Origin: Tissierellia bacterium
Lineage (GTDB): Bacteria > Bacillota > Clostridia > Tissierellales > Sedimentibacteraceae
Direction of reading: 5' to 3'
Assembly: GCA_012843025.1 (NCBI GenBank)
Contig: DURT01000009.1
Location: forward strand, 1 to 56,178
DNA length: 56,178 nt
Shown here piece by piece: positions 27,548-36,897 of this stretch. Below the pieces are notes generated by a model. That model did not search any database. It saw only the letters and a list, made by a program, of their open reading frames with translations, and was not told where the DNA came from. The translations under genes were made by a program, and so were the position numbers. The stretch's first letter is position 1, and each line of letters opens with the position of its first letter.

Positions 27548-28919
27548 ATTCCCACCTCTGAGCGATAAATTCTTCAAACAATTTGTTTACATGGTTAAAT
27601 GCCTGTTCTTCGTCCATAGAATCCAATAAGTTTAAATATTCTTCTCTGCACCTTAGTGTATAGTCTTTTATGTCTTTATTGAAGATATTCTGCAGTTCAT
27701 CAAAGTTTATAATTATTGGAGTGTAAAAAAATGTATAATCTTCAGACATTTCTTTTATGGCATCAAGGAGTATTTTCACCTTTTCATCGGTAATTGAACT
27801 TCCTTCGTTTACAATATTAATAGCTTCATTTGTTACAGGGAGATATCCTGTTGATGATATAAATCTTAAATTCTGTTCAGGAGCAGTGAACCATTTGAGA
27901 AAGATTCCTGCTGCATATTCTTCTTGTTCGTTAGATTTTATGATGCTCATACCTCCACCCCGCTGAATTGCTACTTTCTCTCCACCTTCAACAACTGGGT
28001 ATGGCAAAATCAGGTAAGATGCTGGTTCTGTAAGATTATCACTGTATGTAACCGTAGGAGAATAAAAAAGCACTCCTGCGGTTGATCCAATACTTGCAAC
28101 AACACTACCAGTTTTAATAAGATCTGATCCGTATCCATCATATATTGCAGTATAGCCTTTTACTGCAGGTTCGAAATATAGATTCCGAAAACTTTTAAGA
28201 CCCTTAGAAGATAAGTTAAGTTTTTCGTCTATAATTAAATCTTCATCTATTTGTCTGTATATTGTTTGAGCCATATTAAAAAGAGAATCGTATGTTATAA
28301 ATGTTTTTCCGTCGTTTTCAATATCAGGGGTCTTTGCATCAGTCCATTTGTAATACTCTTTTGCAACATTAAGAATTCCTTCAAAAGTATACAAATCTTT
28401 ATAACTAACATCTGTTTCTTTCATAAATCTGTTAAAAATTGTAGTGTTTATAAACATAACTTCTGTTGATTTTGCTGTTGGAAACACATAAAGATTTCCG
28501 TCAGGAAGCCTTCCCTCTTCCAAAAACTCAGGGATGTACATTGATAGTTCTTCATCAGAAAATTGTGATTCAATAGTAGATAGTAATCCCTTTTCCACAA
28601 GCATTAATGCAGTATTAGGGTACAGGGTCGTAATATTTGGAAGCTCAGGGGCACCAGGCTCATCATTAACGATCATCTTTAATTTTTCATGTATTGTTGC
28701 TGAACCAGAGATAGCAGTAACATTTATAATAATACCTTTTTCCTTGCCAACTGTATCATTAAATTCATCTATGAGGCTATCCATTGTTTCTTTCATTAAA
28801 CCGCCATAGTTATGCCATAAGTTTATGGTTACTGGCTTACTTGCATTTAGCAGATTATTTTTATTACATCCTGATAATAGCAGGGTAGCAATTACAAAAC
28901 AAACAATAATTCTTTTCAT
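27537..28919 (-). CDS. Extracellular solute-binding lipoprotein (family 1)
   Basis: The start is the ATG at 28919 behind AGGGAGTTTTTT, giving 460 residues; the frame runs open 19 codons further upstream without a ribosome site. Residues 1-18 form a lipoprotein signal ending in the lipobox LLLSGC. The mature part begins with VTINLWHNYGG and looks like a sugar-type ABC binding protein (SSTGYLPVTNEAI and AGIFLKWFTAPEQN are typical). No permease or ATPase genes lie nearby. It overlaps the membrane-bound LuxR gene, so it may present ligand to that regulator, not to a transporter; this is inference. Confidence 0.85.
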   Translation of the reverse strand: MKRIIVCFVIATLLLSGCNKNNLLNASKPVTINLWHNYGGLMKETMDSLIDEFNDTVGKEKGIIINVTAISGSATIHEKLKMIVNDEPGAPELPNITTLYPNTALMLVEKGLLSTIESQFSDEELSMYIPEFLEEGRLPDGNLYVFPTAKSTEVMFINTTIFNRFMKETDVSYKDLYTFEGILNVAKEYYKWTDAKTPDIENDGKTFITYDSLFNMAQTIYRQIDEDLIIDEKLNLSSKGLKSFRNLYFEPAVKGYTAIYDGYGSDLIKTGSVVASIGSTAGVLFYSPTVTYSDNLTEPASYLILPYPVVEGGEKVAIQRGGGMSIIKSNEQEEYAAGIFLKWFTAPEQNLRFISSTGYLPVTNEAINIVNEGSSITDEKVKILLDAIKEMSEDYTFFYTPIIINFDELQNIFNKDIKDYTLRCREEYLNLLDSMDEEQAFNHVNKLFEEFIAQRWEFEY

Positions 28920-28947
28920 AAAAAACTCCCTGAAAACATTTGTGATA

Positions 28948-28976
28948 ATTATACCATATATTATATATGCTTCCAA
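28948..28976 (-). promoter_or_regulatory. Sigma-A promoter of the binding-protein/LuxR operon
   Basis: On the minus strand TTGGAA, a 17-base spacer and a perfect TATAAT with a TGG extension lie about 29 bases before the binding-protein ATG. Confidence 0.7.
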
Positions 28977-29027
28977 GTAAAATAAATGTAGAATAACCCT
29001 GAATTCATACTAAATAATTCTTTGAAT

Positions 29028-29071
29028 ATCACCCTTGGGGTGATTACAATTGTTCTGACTATATATATAAT
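29028..29071 (+). promoter_or_regulatory. Inverted-repeat-controlled promoter of the small lipoprotein gene
   Basis: ATCACCCTTGGGGTGAT (29028-29044) is an inverted repeat covering the expected -35 region. TATAAT begins 21 bases after it (29066-29071), and the ATG lies 27 bases further. The same arrangement, with one base changed in the repeat, is found before the S-layer protein gene at 34511. Confidence 0.7.
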
Positions 29072-29098
29072 AAAATAAAGAATATATAGGGAGGGAAT

Positions 29099-29587
29099 AT
29101 GAGAAGGGTAGCTTTTATTCTTATAATTATTGTTTTGATTTCATTATTTACTGGCTGTGGAGCAAAGCAAAAGATGGAAGAGAAGGTAGCGGAAAAAATA
29201 ATTGAGAAAACTTTAGGTGGTAATGTAGACATAGACGGGGAGGAAGTAACCATTAAGACAGAGGAAGGCAATGTGACATTCGGTAATACGGAATGGCCTA
29301 CTTCGGAGTTGTCCAGTAAGGTTCCTGAGTTTAAAAATGGGAAAATTGTTAGTGTTGTAAATAGTGAAGCATATTTTATGGTAATAATCGAAGAAGTAGA
29401 AGTTGATGACTTTATGGATTATTATGAAAAAGTAAAAGGGGAATTTAATCAGGAATCTTACGAAACAAAATCAGAAGACACAATAGCCTACATGGGCAAA
29501 AATAATGAAGAAATAAGCATCATTATATCATACTCCCTAAATGATAATACAGCATCAATTACCAGTTCATTGCCAGAAAAAGAATAA
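29099..29587 (+). CDS. Small lipoprotein of unknown function
   Basis: The 162-residue protein has a lipoprotein signal (MRRVAFILIIIVLISLFTGC, lipidated Cys20). An acidic, beta-rich mature domain follows, including GNVDIDGEEVTIKTEEG. The central segment TEWPTSELSSKVPEFKNGKI recalls clostridial lipoproteins of unknown role. No enzymatic motif is visible. AGGGAGGGAAT precedes the ATG. Its promoter shares a nearly identical inverted repeat with the convergent S-layer gene, so both are probably expressed together at the cell surface. Confidence 0.8.
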   Translation: MRRVAFILIIIVLISLFTGCGAKQKMEEKVAEKIIEKTLGGNVDIDGEEVTIKTEEGNVTFGNTEWPTSELSSKVPEFKNGKIVSVVNSEAYFMVIIEEVEVDDFMDYYEKVKGEFNQESYETKSEDTIAYMGKNNEEISIIISYSLNDNTASITSSLPEKE

Positions 29588-29634
29588 GAACCCCACAATT
29601 TATGTTGAGTATCTGAGAACCTTGTAGACAAAAT

Positions 29635-29670
29635 AAAAATGCATTTTAGGATATCCTAAAATGCATTTTT
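29635..29670. terminator. Bidirectional terminator between lipoprotein and S-layer genes
   Basis: A perfect 36-base palindrome (arm AAAAATGCATTTTAGGAT) ends in a T run on both strands. It sits between two convergent genes. Confidence 0.88.
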
Positions 29671-29681
29671 GATGAAATAAG

Positions 29682-32600
29682 TTAATTTATGAAATCCAAG
29701 TATCTGAGCATACGTTCAATTATAGCCGAAGCTTCGGCTCGGGTAGCATTTTCATTAGGGTCAAATTCTTTTGTATCCCTTCCCATAATTATGCCTGCAT
29801 CTACACAAATTGCTGTGCATTCTTTAGCGTATTCATCAATTGTTGAACTGTCAACAAACATTGATAGAATCTCATCTGTATTCTTTGGAGTTACTTCCTT
29901 GCCAACAAATTTAATTGCGTTGTTAATCATAACTGCCATATCTTTTCTTAAGATTCTTTCGTTCGGATAGAATTTTCCATCACCTCTTCCGTTGATTAAA
30001 CCTGCTGCATAAGCCCTAGCTATATCTTCTGCATACCATCCGCTAACATCATCAAAGTTCATAGTTCCTTCTTCTTCGGTAATACCAAGAGCCCTCGTTA
30101 TCATTACTGCAAATTCAGCTCTTGTTACATAGTCATTAGGTGCAAATACTCCTTCGTTTTTACCAAAGGCAATATTTCTTGCAGCTAATTTTTCTACATT
30201 GGTCCTTGACCAATGGTTTGTTATATCGTTAAATGTCTTAGGATTGTTTACTATAGCAAATATACCATTGCCACGGTATTTTATTCTTGCAGTACCAGCA
30301 TGAAATACTGAAGGAGCAAATGTAAATTCGTTATCCTCAATTAATTTCATGGCAGTTGTTGAATAGGCATCCACTTTGTTTAATTCTTCTATTGTACGTT
30401 CAACATACATATCATAGCTGTCAATATTTACAGCCTTTGTTTTGCCTTCTATACTTACTTCGAAATCTACCAATCCGGATACCACTTTACCGCCTAATTT
30501 ATCAACTGCTAGCATGGCAGAATCAATTAAATCTTTATCTGTAACTTTAGTTAATATAATGTTAACTTTAGAGTTGGATATTTTATTTATTTCTTTTAAA
30601 ACTTCTTCTGAATTTAGAGGAAGATTGTAGGAAGCGGCATCCCATACTAGTTGCAATGTACCCTCTTGATTTTTACTGGAAATTTGATTATAGTAGCTTC
30701 CCAAGAGCCAAAGCTTTGCATTTTCTCCTGTCTTTGTTGCTTCGAATGAATATATGCCTCTATTTGAAACCAAGTCTTCAGCATAAATATCCTTTACAAC
30801 CTCTCCATCAACTATTATTTGGCCGATGATAACAGGTTTTACCGGACCGCCACCACCAGAAGGTTGTGATTCTGTTTTCTTATAAACTTCTACATTAGTT
30901 ATAGCACTTAAGGTAGTAGGAACGCCGTTTATACTTGTTGCGTAAATAGCGCTGACAGTTGTTGTTCCAACTTTAATTCCTTTTATTGCACCGCCTGTTG
31001 ATATGGTAGCTATACTTGTATCCCCTGAAAAATAAGTGACCTTGTCGTAATTAATATCTACATATTCTATACCATCAAAATAATTTAATTTTGTTGGTAC
31101 TGTTTCGCCAACTGTTACACTATACAAACCTTTTTCAAATTTCAATTCAGGCTCTTTTGGTTCAATTACTTCTGCCCTAAAAATTCTATAGCCTATGCTG
31201 TTTGTATATTTAGCTAATTTTTGCAATCCCAATTCTTGTGGGTCGTAGGTACCTTCTTCTGGTACATGTTTATGTTCATATGCAATGAGGATAGAACCTT
31301 CATTGTCTCCGGCAATTTCAATTATCGTTGATTCACTTAATTGGTCTCTATTATGTTCATTATCATCGGTATAGAATGCATTTCCTATAGGCCTTCCGAT
31401 ATTGTCAATATACTGAAGCCTTGCATAGTAAGGAACATCATTATCTTCAGTAAAAGAAACCCAAGCACAAAGCATATTTCCCTTGCCATCTCTGTATGTG
31501 GCAGGAGAATCTGGATAGCTTATTTCATCGCTAGTTGCAATTATAAATGGATCATCAACTTTTTTTGGTATAAGTTCATCATTTATTTCTATATATTGTC
31601 CTTTAGATAAGTAGATAAGCCCTTCTTCACCGTAATCTTCTTCAAGCCAAGTAAGTAAAAACTGATTTTTATCATCATTAAAATTATTTAATGAAACATA
31701 TGGATTCATTGCATTCTCACCAAATTCGATAAAACCATTTTCAGGTACTTCTCCTGAAGATTTTACAATTTGTGCTTCATTAGCACCCAATGAGTAATAT
31801 CCCCAAGTTACAATATATACATCAGTTAATGGATCATAACTAGCTTTTGGAAAGTACTGATTTTTACTTTCGCTTAAAGCAAAGTTATTAGTTGTCATAG
31901 TATCTTCAGAGTTTATTAATCTTCCGTAAATAACAGGGCGCTCCTGCTCCAAGTACAATTTTTCCTGCATCCATACTAATAAAAATTGGCCGTCTTTACC
32001 ATATGTTAAATCTGGATAAGTTTCTGAATAATAATCATCTTCCTCTTTATTTCCAGAAACGTAAAAAGGATCTCCTAAGATAGGATTATGAATATCACTT
32101 TCATTTATCTTTACAGTACGAGCTTTTAAATAGGTTCCTCCATCGCCGTATGATTCTGACCATACTACTAAGAAACAATCATTTTTTGCGTCATATGCGA
32201 CGGTTGGCGTTTCATTATATATGGAGCTATTGTAAATAATAAATTTATTACTTACTACTTCTCCGGCGCTATTTAATATTTCTCCGCAAATATAATAATT
32301 AGCTACATCATTTTCAAAACAATTAAAAACACTTAGGTAATAATTATTACCATATGATATATCTGGATTACTAAGTACAAAATAAGAAAATTCTCTACCA
32401 ATAATCCTATATGCAACTTCATTTTCATATTTTGTTATATAAGCAATTATATTTTGGTAACTATTTTCACCATCGTAACCATAGTCACCGCTTATTGCAA
32501 TAGGCATTCTTGAAACATTTATATTATCACCAGAATCATCGTCTGTGTAGAATGGAGAGCCTTTAGGTTTAGCATTACCATCTATATAACATAATTCTGC

Positions 32601-34511
32601 ATAGCAGTCACCTTCTGCCTTAAATAAATCCCATACGGTCAGCATATTTCCAAAACCGTCAAAATATGAGGCGGGATGATCCAAATAATAACCATCATGA
32701 GGTTCACGGATTTTTAATTGATCCATTTTAGGTACTGGTTCTAAATAATTGGCTCCTGGATTATTATTCAGGTCAAAGTATTGACCGTATATGTCGTCAT
32801 TTTCCCAAGTAACAAAGAAAAGGTCGTTATTATAATTATATGCTACATTAGGATCCATTCCTTCTCCCACAGTGATAATATTAGAAACATGCGCCTTATT
32901 CTCTTCTTCTGACCACTTGACCCCGCATGCCTCTATATATTCCCCATTATCTTCACTTTCCCATGCAACTAAAAATGCCTTTTGGCTTTTACTATAGAAT
33001 ATAGAAGGGTATCTGTTTACTCCACTGGTTTTTATATCAAATTTTGAACCTTTTAATGAACCATCTGCGTCAAGAAATTGACCACAAATTTTATAAGTAT
33101 CATCACTTTCTAACCAAACTAGTAAATATTCATTATTGTCGCTATCAAATGCTATTTTTGGCGTTTTGATTCCATAATCTGAATCATCGAAGGACAGGGT
33201 GGCTACATTAAAGGGTTCTATTGTTATATCTCGATATTGATAAGCTTCATTATATTTAATTCCAGCAGCCCGTACATAATCAGTATCTGAATTTTCAATC
33301 CCGTTTTGAACCCAAGTAACAAAGAATTCATCACGTTCAGGATTGAAAACTACGCTTGGATTTGATAAATCAATTCCATCCTCATCATAAAAATTATCTA
33401 TTAAAAATCTATATCCGATAGGTTCACCGTCTTTACCTACAAATTCTCCGACAATTCTATTATATGGTAAGTCTTCGTTTATTGAAAGATGTTCGAAAAC
33501 ACACAGGTATACGTTATTAGTTGAATCATATGCCAATGCTGGATTGTCACAATTGTTGTTATATGACGCAGTTCCGTATATAACAAATGATAGCTTGATA
33601 TCATTACAATTCTTAGTAGTTATTTCATTTAAGGGTATTTTAAACTCATAGACCTTATGCTCATAATCAACTTTATCGGTGTAGGTGAATTCAGTATTTC
33701 CCCAATTTTTTTCCAAAACTGAAACTTTGAATTCTTTTATTCCTTCATCAGTATTTACATAAACCTTTGCATAATCCTTGTCGCCATCAAAAGTATTGTC
33801 TGTCGTTACATCCATGGTTACATATAAATTCTCATCATCATTCATAACCCAAAAATATGTGTCCCCTGCAGGGTGGCCTGAATCAGGTATTCTGTAATCT
33901 TTTATGAAAGGTTCTAAGTTTTGGACCTCGTCTAAAACTCCATCAACTTTTACAGTTCCAATATTGCTTCCTAAAGTATAGGTGTAAAAATCTTTGATTT
34001 CCTCTTTAAATTTAAAGTTATTTTCAGCAGGAAATTGGATTGGTTGTGTACTTATTACTTCATTTTCTATTCTACCGGTAACACTTAGAATTCCTCTGCC
34101 ATTACTTGTTTCAAATTCCAATATAATACCGTCTTTCACCGGTGTTACATCCAAATCTTCTTTTGAAAGCTTATTTAACACCTTACTCTTGGTACCGTTT
34201 GCCTTAAAAGCTGTTGCACCGTCGAGGAATACTGAATCAAGATAAGCTGCTCCACCACCCTTTTGAGTAATTTTAATTAGAGTATTTTTGTTACTTTGGT
34301 GTTCCCCTAAATCAAGTTCTTTTGTTTCTTGGAATTTTCCATAAGCAAGGCTGCCTAGGTTTACCCAGCTATCCCCCATCTTTGATTCGATAGTAAACAT
34401 TCCGTTGAAATCTTTGTTTGTTTTTTCGGGTAGTTCTAAGGGTTCAAAAGCAAAAGCCTGAAAAGGAACTACCATCATAAAAATCAAAATAAATACTAAA
34501 GCCTTTTTCAA
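29682..34511 (-). CDS. Large S-layer-anchored surface protein with repeat domain
   Basis: The 1609-residue exported protein starts at TTG 34511 after GGAGGTG. A signal peptide ends near AFA at residue 22. A beta-rich region with a CBM9-like stretch (GTVKVDGVLDE, then TYFWVMNDDENLYVTMDV) fills about 150-330. About 12 or more degenerate repeats of roughly 45-60 residues follow to about 1130, each built on NPxxxYDxxxxxYLVxW, probably a beta-propeller. A BIG2-like domain (SIATISTGGAIKGIKVGTTTVSA) precedes a Gly-rich hinge. Three SLH modules (about 1420-1609) anchor it to the cell-wall polymer. The ligand is unknown; an environmental polymer is a guess. Confidence 0.88.
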   Translation of the reverse strand: MKKALVFILIFMMVVPFQAFAFEPLELPEKTNKDFNGMFTIESKMGDSWVNLGSLAYGKFQETKELDLGEHQSNKNTLIKITQKGGGAAYLDSVFLDGATAFKANGTKSKVLNKLSKEDLDVTPVKDGIILEFETSNGRGILSVTGRIENEVISTQPIQFPAENNFKFKEEIKDFYTYTLGSNIGTVKVDGVLDEVQNLEPFIKDYRIPDSGHPAGDTYFWVMNDDENLYVTMDVTTDNTFDGDKDYAKVYVNTDEGIKEFKVSVLEKNWGNTEFTYTDKVDYEHKVYEFKIPLNEITTKNCNDIKLSFVIYGTASYNNNCDNPALAYDSTNNVYLCVFEHLSINEDLPYNRIVGEFVGKDGEPIGYRFLIDNFYDEDGIDLSNPSVVFNPERDEFFVTWVQNGIENSDTDYVRAAGIKYNEAYQYRDITIEPFNVATLSFDDSDYGIKTPKIAFDSDNNEYLLVWLESDDTYKICGQFLDADGSLKGSKFDIKTSGVNRYPSIFYSKSQKAFLVAWESEDNGEYIEACGVKWSEEENKAHVSNIITVGEGMDPNVAYNYNNDLFFVTWENDDIYGQYFDLNNNPGANYLEPVPKMDQLKIREPHDGYYLDHPASYFDGFGNMLTVWDLFKAEGDCYAELCYIDGNAKPKGSPFYTDDDSGDNINVSRMPIAISGDYGYDGENSYQNIIAYITKYENEVAYRIIGREFSYFVLSNPDISYGNNYYLSVFNCFENDVANYYICGEILNSAGEVVSNKFIIYNSSIYNETPTVAYDAKNDCFLVVWSESYGDGGTYLKARTVKINESDIHNPILGDPFYVSGNKEEDDYYSETYPDLTYGKDGQFLLVWMQEKLYLEQERPVIYGRLINSEDTMTTNNFALSESKNQYFPKASYDPLTDVYIVTWGYYSLGANEAQIVKSSGEVPENGFIEFGENAMNPYVSLNNFNDDKNQFLLTWLEEDYGEEGLIYLSKGQYIEINDELIPKKVDDPFIIATSDEISYPDSPATYRDGKGNMLCAWVSFTEDNDVPYYARLQYIDNIGRPIGNAFYTDDNEHNRDQLSESTIIEIAGDNEGSILIAYEHKHVPEEGTYDPQELGLQKLAKYTNSIGYRIFRAEVIEPKEPELKFEKGLYSVTVGETVPTKLNYFDGIEYVDINYDKVTYFSGDTSIATISTGGAIKGIKVGTTTVSAIYATSINGVPTTLSAITNVEVYKKTESQPSGGGGPVKPVIIGQIIVDGEVVKDIYAEDLVSNRGIYSFEATKTGENAKLWLLGSYYNQISSKNQEGTLQLVWDAASYNLPLNSEEVLKEINKISNSKVNIILTKVTDKDLIDSAMLAVDKLGGKVVSGLVDFEVSIEGKTKAVNIDSYDMYVERTIEELNKVDAYSTTAMKLIEDNEFTFAPSVFHAGTARIKYRGNGIFAIVNNPKTFNDITNHWSRTNVEKLAARNIAFGKNEGVFAPNDYVTRAEFAVMITRALGITEEEGTMNFDDVSGWYAEDIARAYAAGLINGRGDGKFYPNERILRKDMAVMINNAIKFVGKEVTPKNTDEILSMFVDSSTIDEYAKECTAICVDAGIIMGRDTKEFDPNENATRAEASAIIERMLRYLDFIN

Positions 34512-34539
34512 AAAAACACCTCCAACTTATATTTCCTAA

Positions 34540-34590
34540 ATTATATAATTGTATCCTATATATTAAAATCACCCTAAGGGTGATTTTAAT
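34540..34590 (-). promoter_or_regulatory. Inverted-repeat-controlled promoter of the S-layer protein gene
   Basis: On the minus strand the repeat ATCACCCTTAGGGTGAT (34568-34584) forms the core of a 29-base palindrome (34562-34590). TATAAT follows 22 bases later (34540-34545), and the TTG start lies 28 bases beyond. The repeat matches 16 of 17 bases of the one before the lipoprotein gene at 29099, with the same spacings. Confidence 0.7.
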
Positions 34591-34662
34591 GTAAGGAATG
34601 AGGGTTATTTTTGTAAAAGGCTACTGTTGCAATTAAAAAACCTGAAAGCCACACAAGAATTA

Positions 34663-36006
34663 TTATTTTTTAAGTTTATGTTCCTTAATGAAATTTTGCA
34701 AAATTTCATTAAGACTTGGACCCTCTATTTCATCTAATTCATAATGGACACGGGTACAAGGTTTATTAATATTGATAACTCTTCCTAAATCAATAGGAGT
34801 GCCTATTATTACAGAATCGCAGTCGGTATTGTTAATGGTTTCTTGTAAATCCTTTAATTGTTGTTCGCCGTAGCCCATTGCAGGCAGCAAGATACCAATA
34901 TTAGGATAAATATTAAAAGTATCTTTAAGCTTCCCAACAGTATAGGGACGGGGGTCTACTATTTCTTTAGCTCCATATCTTTCAGCTGCAACGGTACCAG
35001 CACCTAATTTCATTTCACCGTGAGTCAATGTAGGACCGTCTTCAACTACTAATACCCTCTTGCCCTTAATAAGTTCCGGATTATCTACGGTGATTTTGGA
35101 TTCAGCTTTGACTAGGGTAGCTTTAGGATTTACTTTTTTAATATTATTTTCTACTAGGGCAACAGCTTCTGGACTGGCGCTGTCAATTTTATTTATAACT
35201 GCGACATCAGCTAATCGCAAACTTACTTCTCCAGGATAGTAGCTTAGTTCATGACCAGGACGGTGGGGGTCCACCACAGTAAAGGCTAGGTCGGTTTCAT
35301 AGAAGGAAAAGTCGTTATTTCCTCCATCCCAAAGAATTACATCACATCCATCTGGATCATTTTCTGCTGACCGCAGTATATCTTCATAATCTACCCCTGC
35401 ATAAATAATATTTCCTCGCTCTACATGGGGTTCATATTCTTCCATTTCTTCTATTGTACAATTATGCTTTTTTAAATCATCTACTGTTGCAAATCTTTGA
35501 ACTCTTTGTGCAACTAAATCTCCATAGGGCATAGGGTGCCTTATAGCAATTACTTTAAGACCATTTTCCATTAAAATTTCGATAATTTTTCTTGATGTCT
35601 GGCTTTTTCCCGAGCCTGTTCGCACGGCACAAACGGAAATTACTGGTTTAGTACTTTTAATTGAAGTGCTCTTAGGTCCAAGAAGTCTAAAGTCTGCACC
35701 TGCTGCATTTACAATGGCAGAAAGGGCCATTACTGTTTCGTATTTTACATCACTGTAAGCGAATACACATTCATCTACTTTCAATTCTTCTATTAATTCA
35801 GGTAACTTATCCTGGGAATAAATTGGTATTCCTTGAGGGTATAATTTACCTGCTAATTCAGGGGGATATTTTCTGCCATCAATATCCGGTATCTGGGCAG
35901 CAGTAAATGCTACTACATTGTATAGATTATTATTCCTATAATATGTGTTGAAATTATGAAAGTCACGACCAGCTGCACCGATTATAATTACATTTTTTTT
36001 GCTCAT
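34663..36006 (-). CDS. Cyclic 2,3-diphosphoglycerate synthetase-like GTPase/ATPase
   Basis: The 447-residue protein opens with a Rossmann-like segment (NVIIIGAAGRDFHNFNTYY). A P-loop follows near residues 127-139 (SVCAVRTGSGKSQTS), then IAIRHPMPYGDL and VILWDGGNNDFSFYETDL. It matches the family annotated as cyclic 2,3-diphosphoglycerate synthetase after the methanogen enzyme that makes an osmolyte and thermoprotectant. Bacterial members are widespread in anaerobes and mostly uncharacterised. I see no linked 2-phosphoglycerate kinase gene. It stands alone, with about 150 bases to the S-layer gene downstream. Confidence 0.82.
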   Translation of the reverse strand: MSKKNVIIIGAAGRDFHNFNTYYRNNNLYNVVAFTAAQIPDIDGRKYPPELAGKLYPQGIPIYSQDKLPELIEELKVDECVFAYSDVKYETVMALSAIVNAAGADFRLLGPKSTSIKSTKPVISVCAVRTGSGKSQTSRKIIEILMENGLKVIAIRHPMPYGDLVAQRVQRFATVDDLKKHNCTIEEMEEYEPHVERGNIIYAGVDYEDILRSAENDPDGCDVILWDGGNNDFSFYETDLAFTVVDPHRPGHELSYYPGEVSLRLADVAVINKIDSASPEAVALVENNIKKVNPKATLVKAESKITVDNPELIKGKRVLVVEDGPTLTHGEMKLGAGTVAAERYGAKEIVDPRPYTVGKLKDTFNIYPNIGILLPAMGYGEQQLKDLQETINNTDCDSVIIGTPIDLGRVININKPCTRVHYELDEIEGPSLNEILQNFIKEHKLKK

Positions 36007-36140
36007 ATATCTTCTCCCTTTTTAATATTTATTCACCATATTTTACACCTGCTATATTAATTTGTAAAGAATAAAAATGAAAAAATAATCAAAAATATTA
36101 ATTTTAATTCCTTGTTTCTCAGTATGTCCATTAATAAGTT

Positions 36141-36173
36141 AAGCAAAAAAGCACTAAGATTACTTAGTGCTTT
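36141..36173 (-). terminator. Terminator after the sirtuin gene
   Basis: On the minus strand AAAGCACTAAG, a TAAT loop and CTTAGTGCTTT are followed by three more T. It begins six bases after the sirtuin stop. Confidence 0.85.
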
Positions 36174-36178
36174 GATAT

Positions 36179-36886
36179 TTATAAGTATTCAAAAACTTTG
36201 CCAATGCTGTCTTTAATAACCAGGTCAGCTTTATAGTCCATTTGTGTTGATGATTTATTGATTAATATTAGCTTACTTCCATTGAAGTAGTTAATAAGAC
36301 CTGCTGCTGGATAAACTATTAAGGATGTTCCTCCCACAATTAAAACATCTGCTTTCTCAATATACATAATGGACTTTTCTAAAATATCGCTGTTGAGACT
36401 TTCTTCATATAAAACCACATCAGGCTTCACTGTTCCCCCACATTGGCACTTAGGGATTCCCTTAGATTCCACCATAAAATTAACATCATAAAATTTTCCA
36501 CATTTCATACAATAATTACGGTGGACAGAGCCATGAAGCTCCAAAACATTTTTACTACCCGCTGCTTGGTGAAGGCCATCAATATTTTGAGTAATAACAG
36601 CTTTAACCTTTCCTTCCTTTTCAAGTTCCGCCAATTTAATATGAGCAGGATTTGGCTTTGCATCTAAAAAAATCATTTTATTTACGTAGAAGTCATAGAA
36701 TTCTTCAGGGTGTGATTTAAAAAAACTATAAGAAACCATTGTTTCAGGGGGATACTTGTACCTTTGGCTATATAAGCCATCCACACTTCTAAAATCAGGA
36801 ATTCCGCTTTCTGTTGAAACTCCTGCGCCACCAAAAAAAACTATGTTATTGCTTTGAGAAATAATTTTTTTTAATTCAGTATACAT
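36179..36886 (-). CDS. cobB: NAD-dependent protein deacylase (sirtuin)
   Basis: The 235-residue Sir2 protein has the NAD-binding motif FFGGAGVSTESGIPDFRS, the catalytic TQNIDGLHQAAGS with LHGSVHRNYC (His as general base) and a four-cysteine zinc site (CMKC, then CQC in KCQCGG). It removes acetyl or acyl groups from lysines and is often paired with acyl-CoA metabolism. It starts 11 bases after the TraX-like gene behind AGGAGGAAGT, so both lie in one operon ending at the hairpin downstream. Confidence 0.95.
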   Translation of the reverse strand: MYTELKKIISQSNNIVFFGGAGVSTESGIPDFRSVDGLYSQRYKYPPETMVSYSFFKSHPEEFYDFYVNKMIFLDAKPNPAHIKLAELEKEGKVKAVITQNIDGLHQAAGSKNVLELHGSVHRNYCMKCGKFYDVNFMVESKGIPKCQCGGTVKPDVVLYEESLNSDILEKSIMYIEKADVLIVGGTSLIVYPAAGLINYFNGSKLILINKSSTQMDYKADLVIKDSIGKVFEYL

Positions 36887-36897
36887 ACTTCCTCCTA

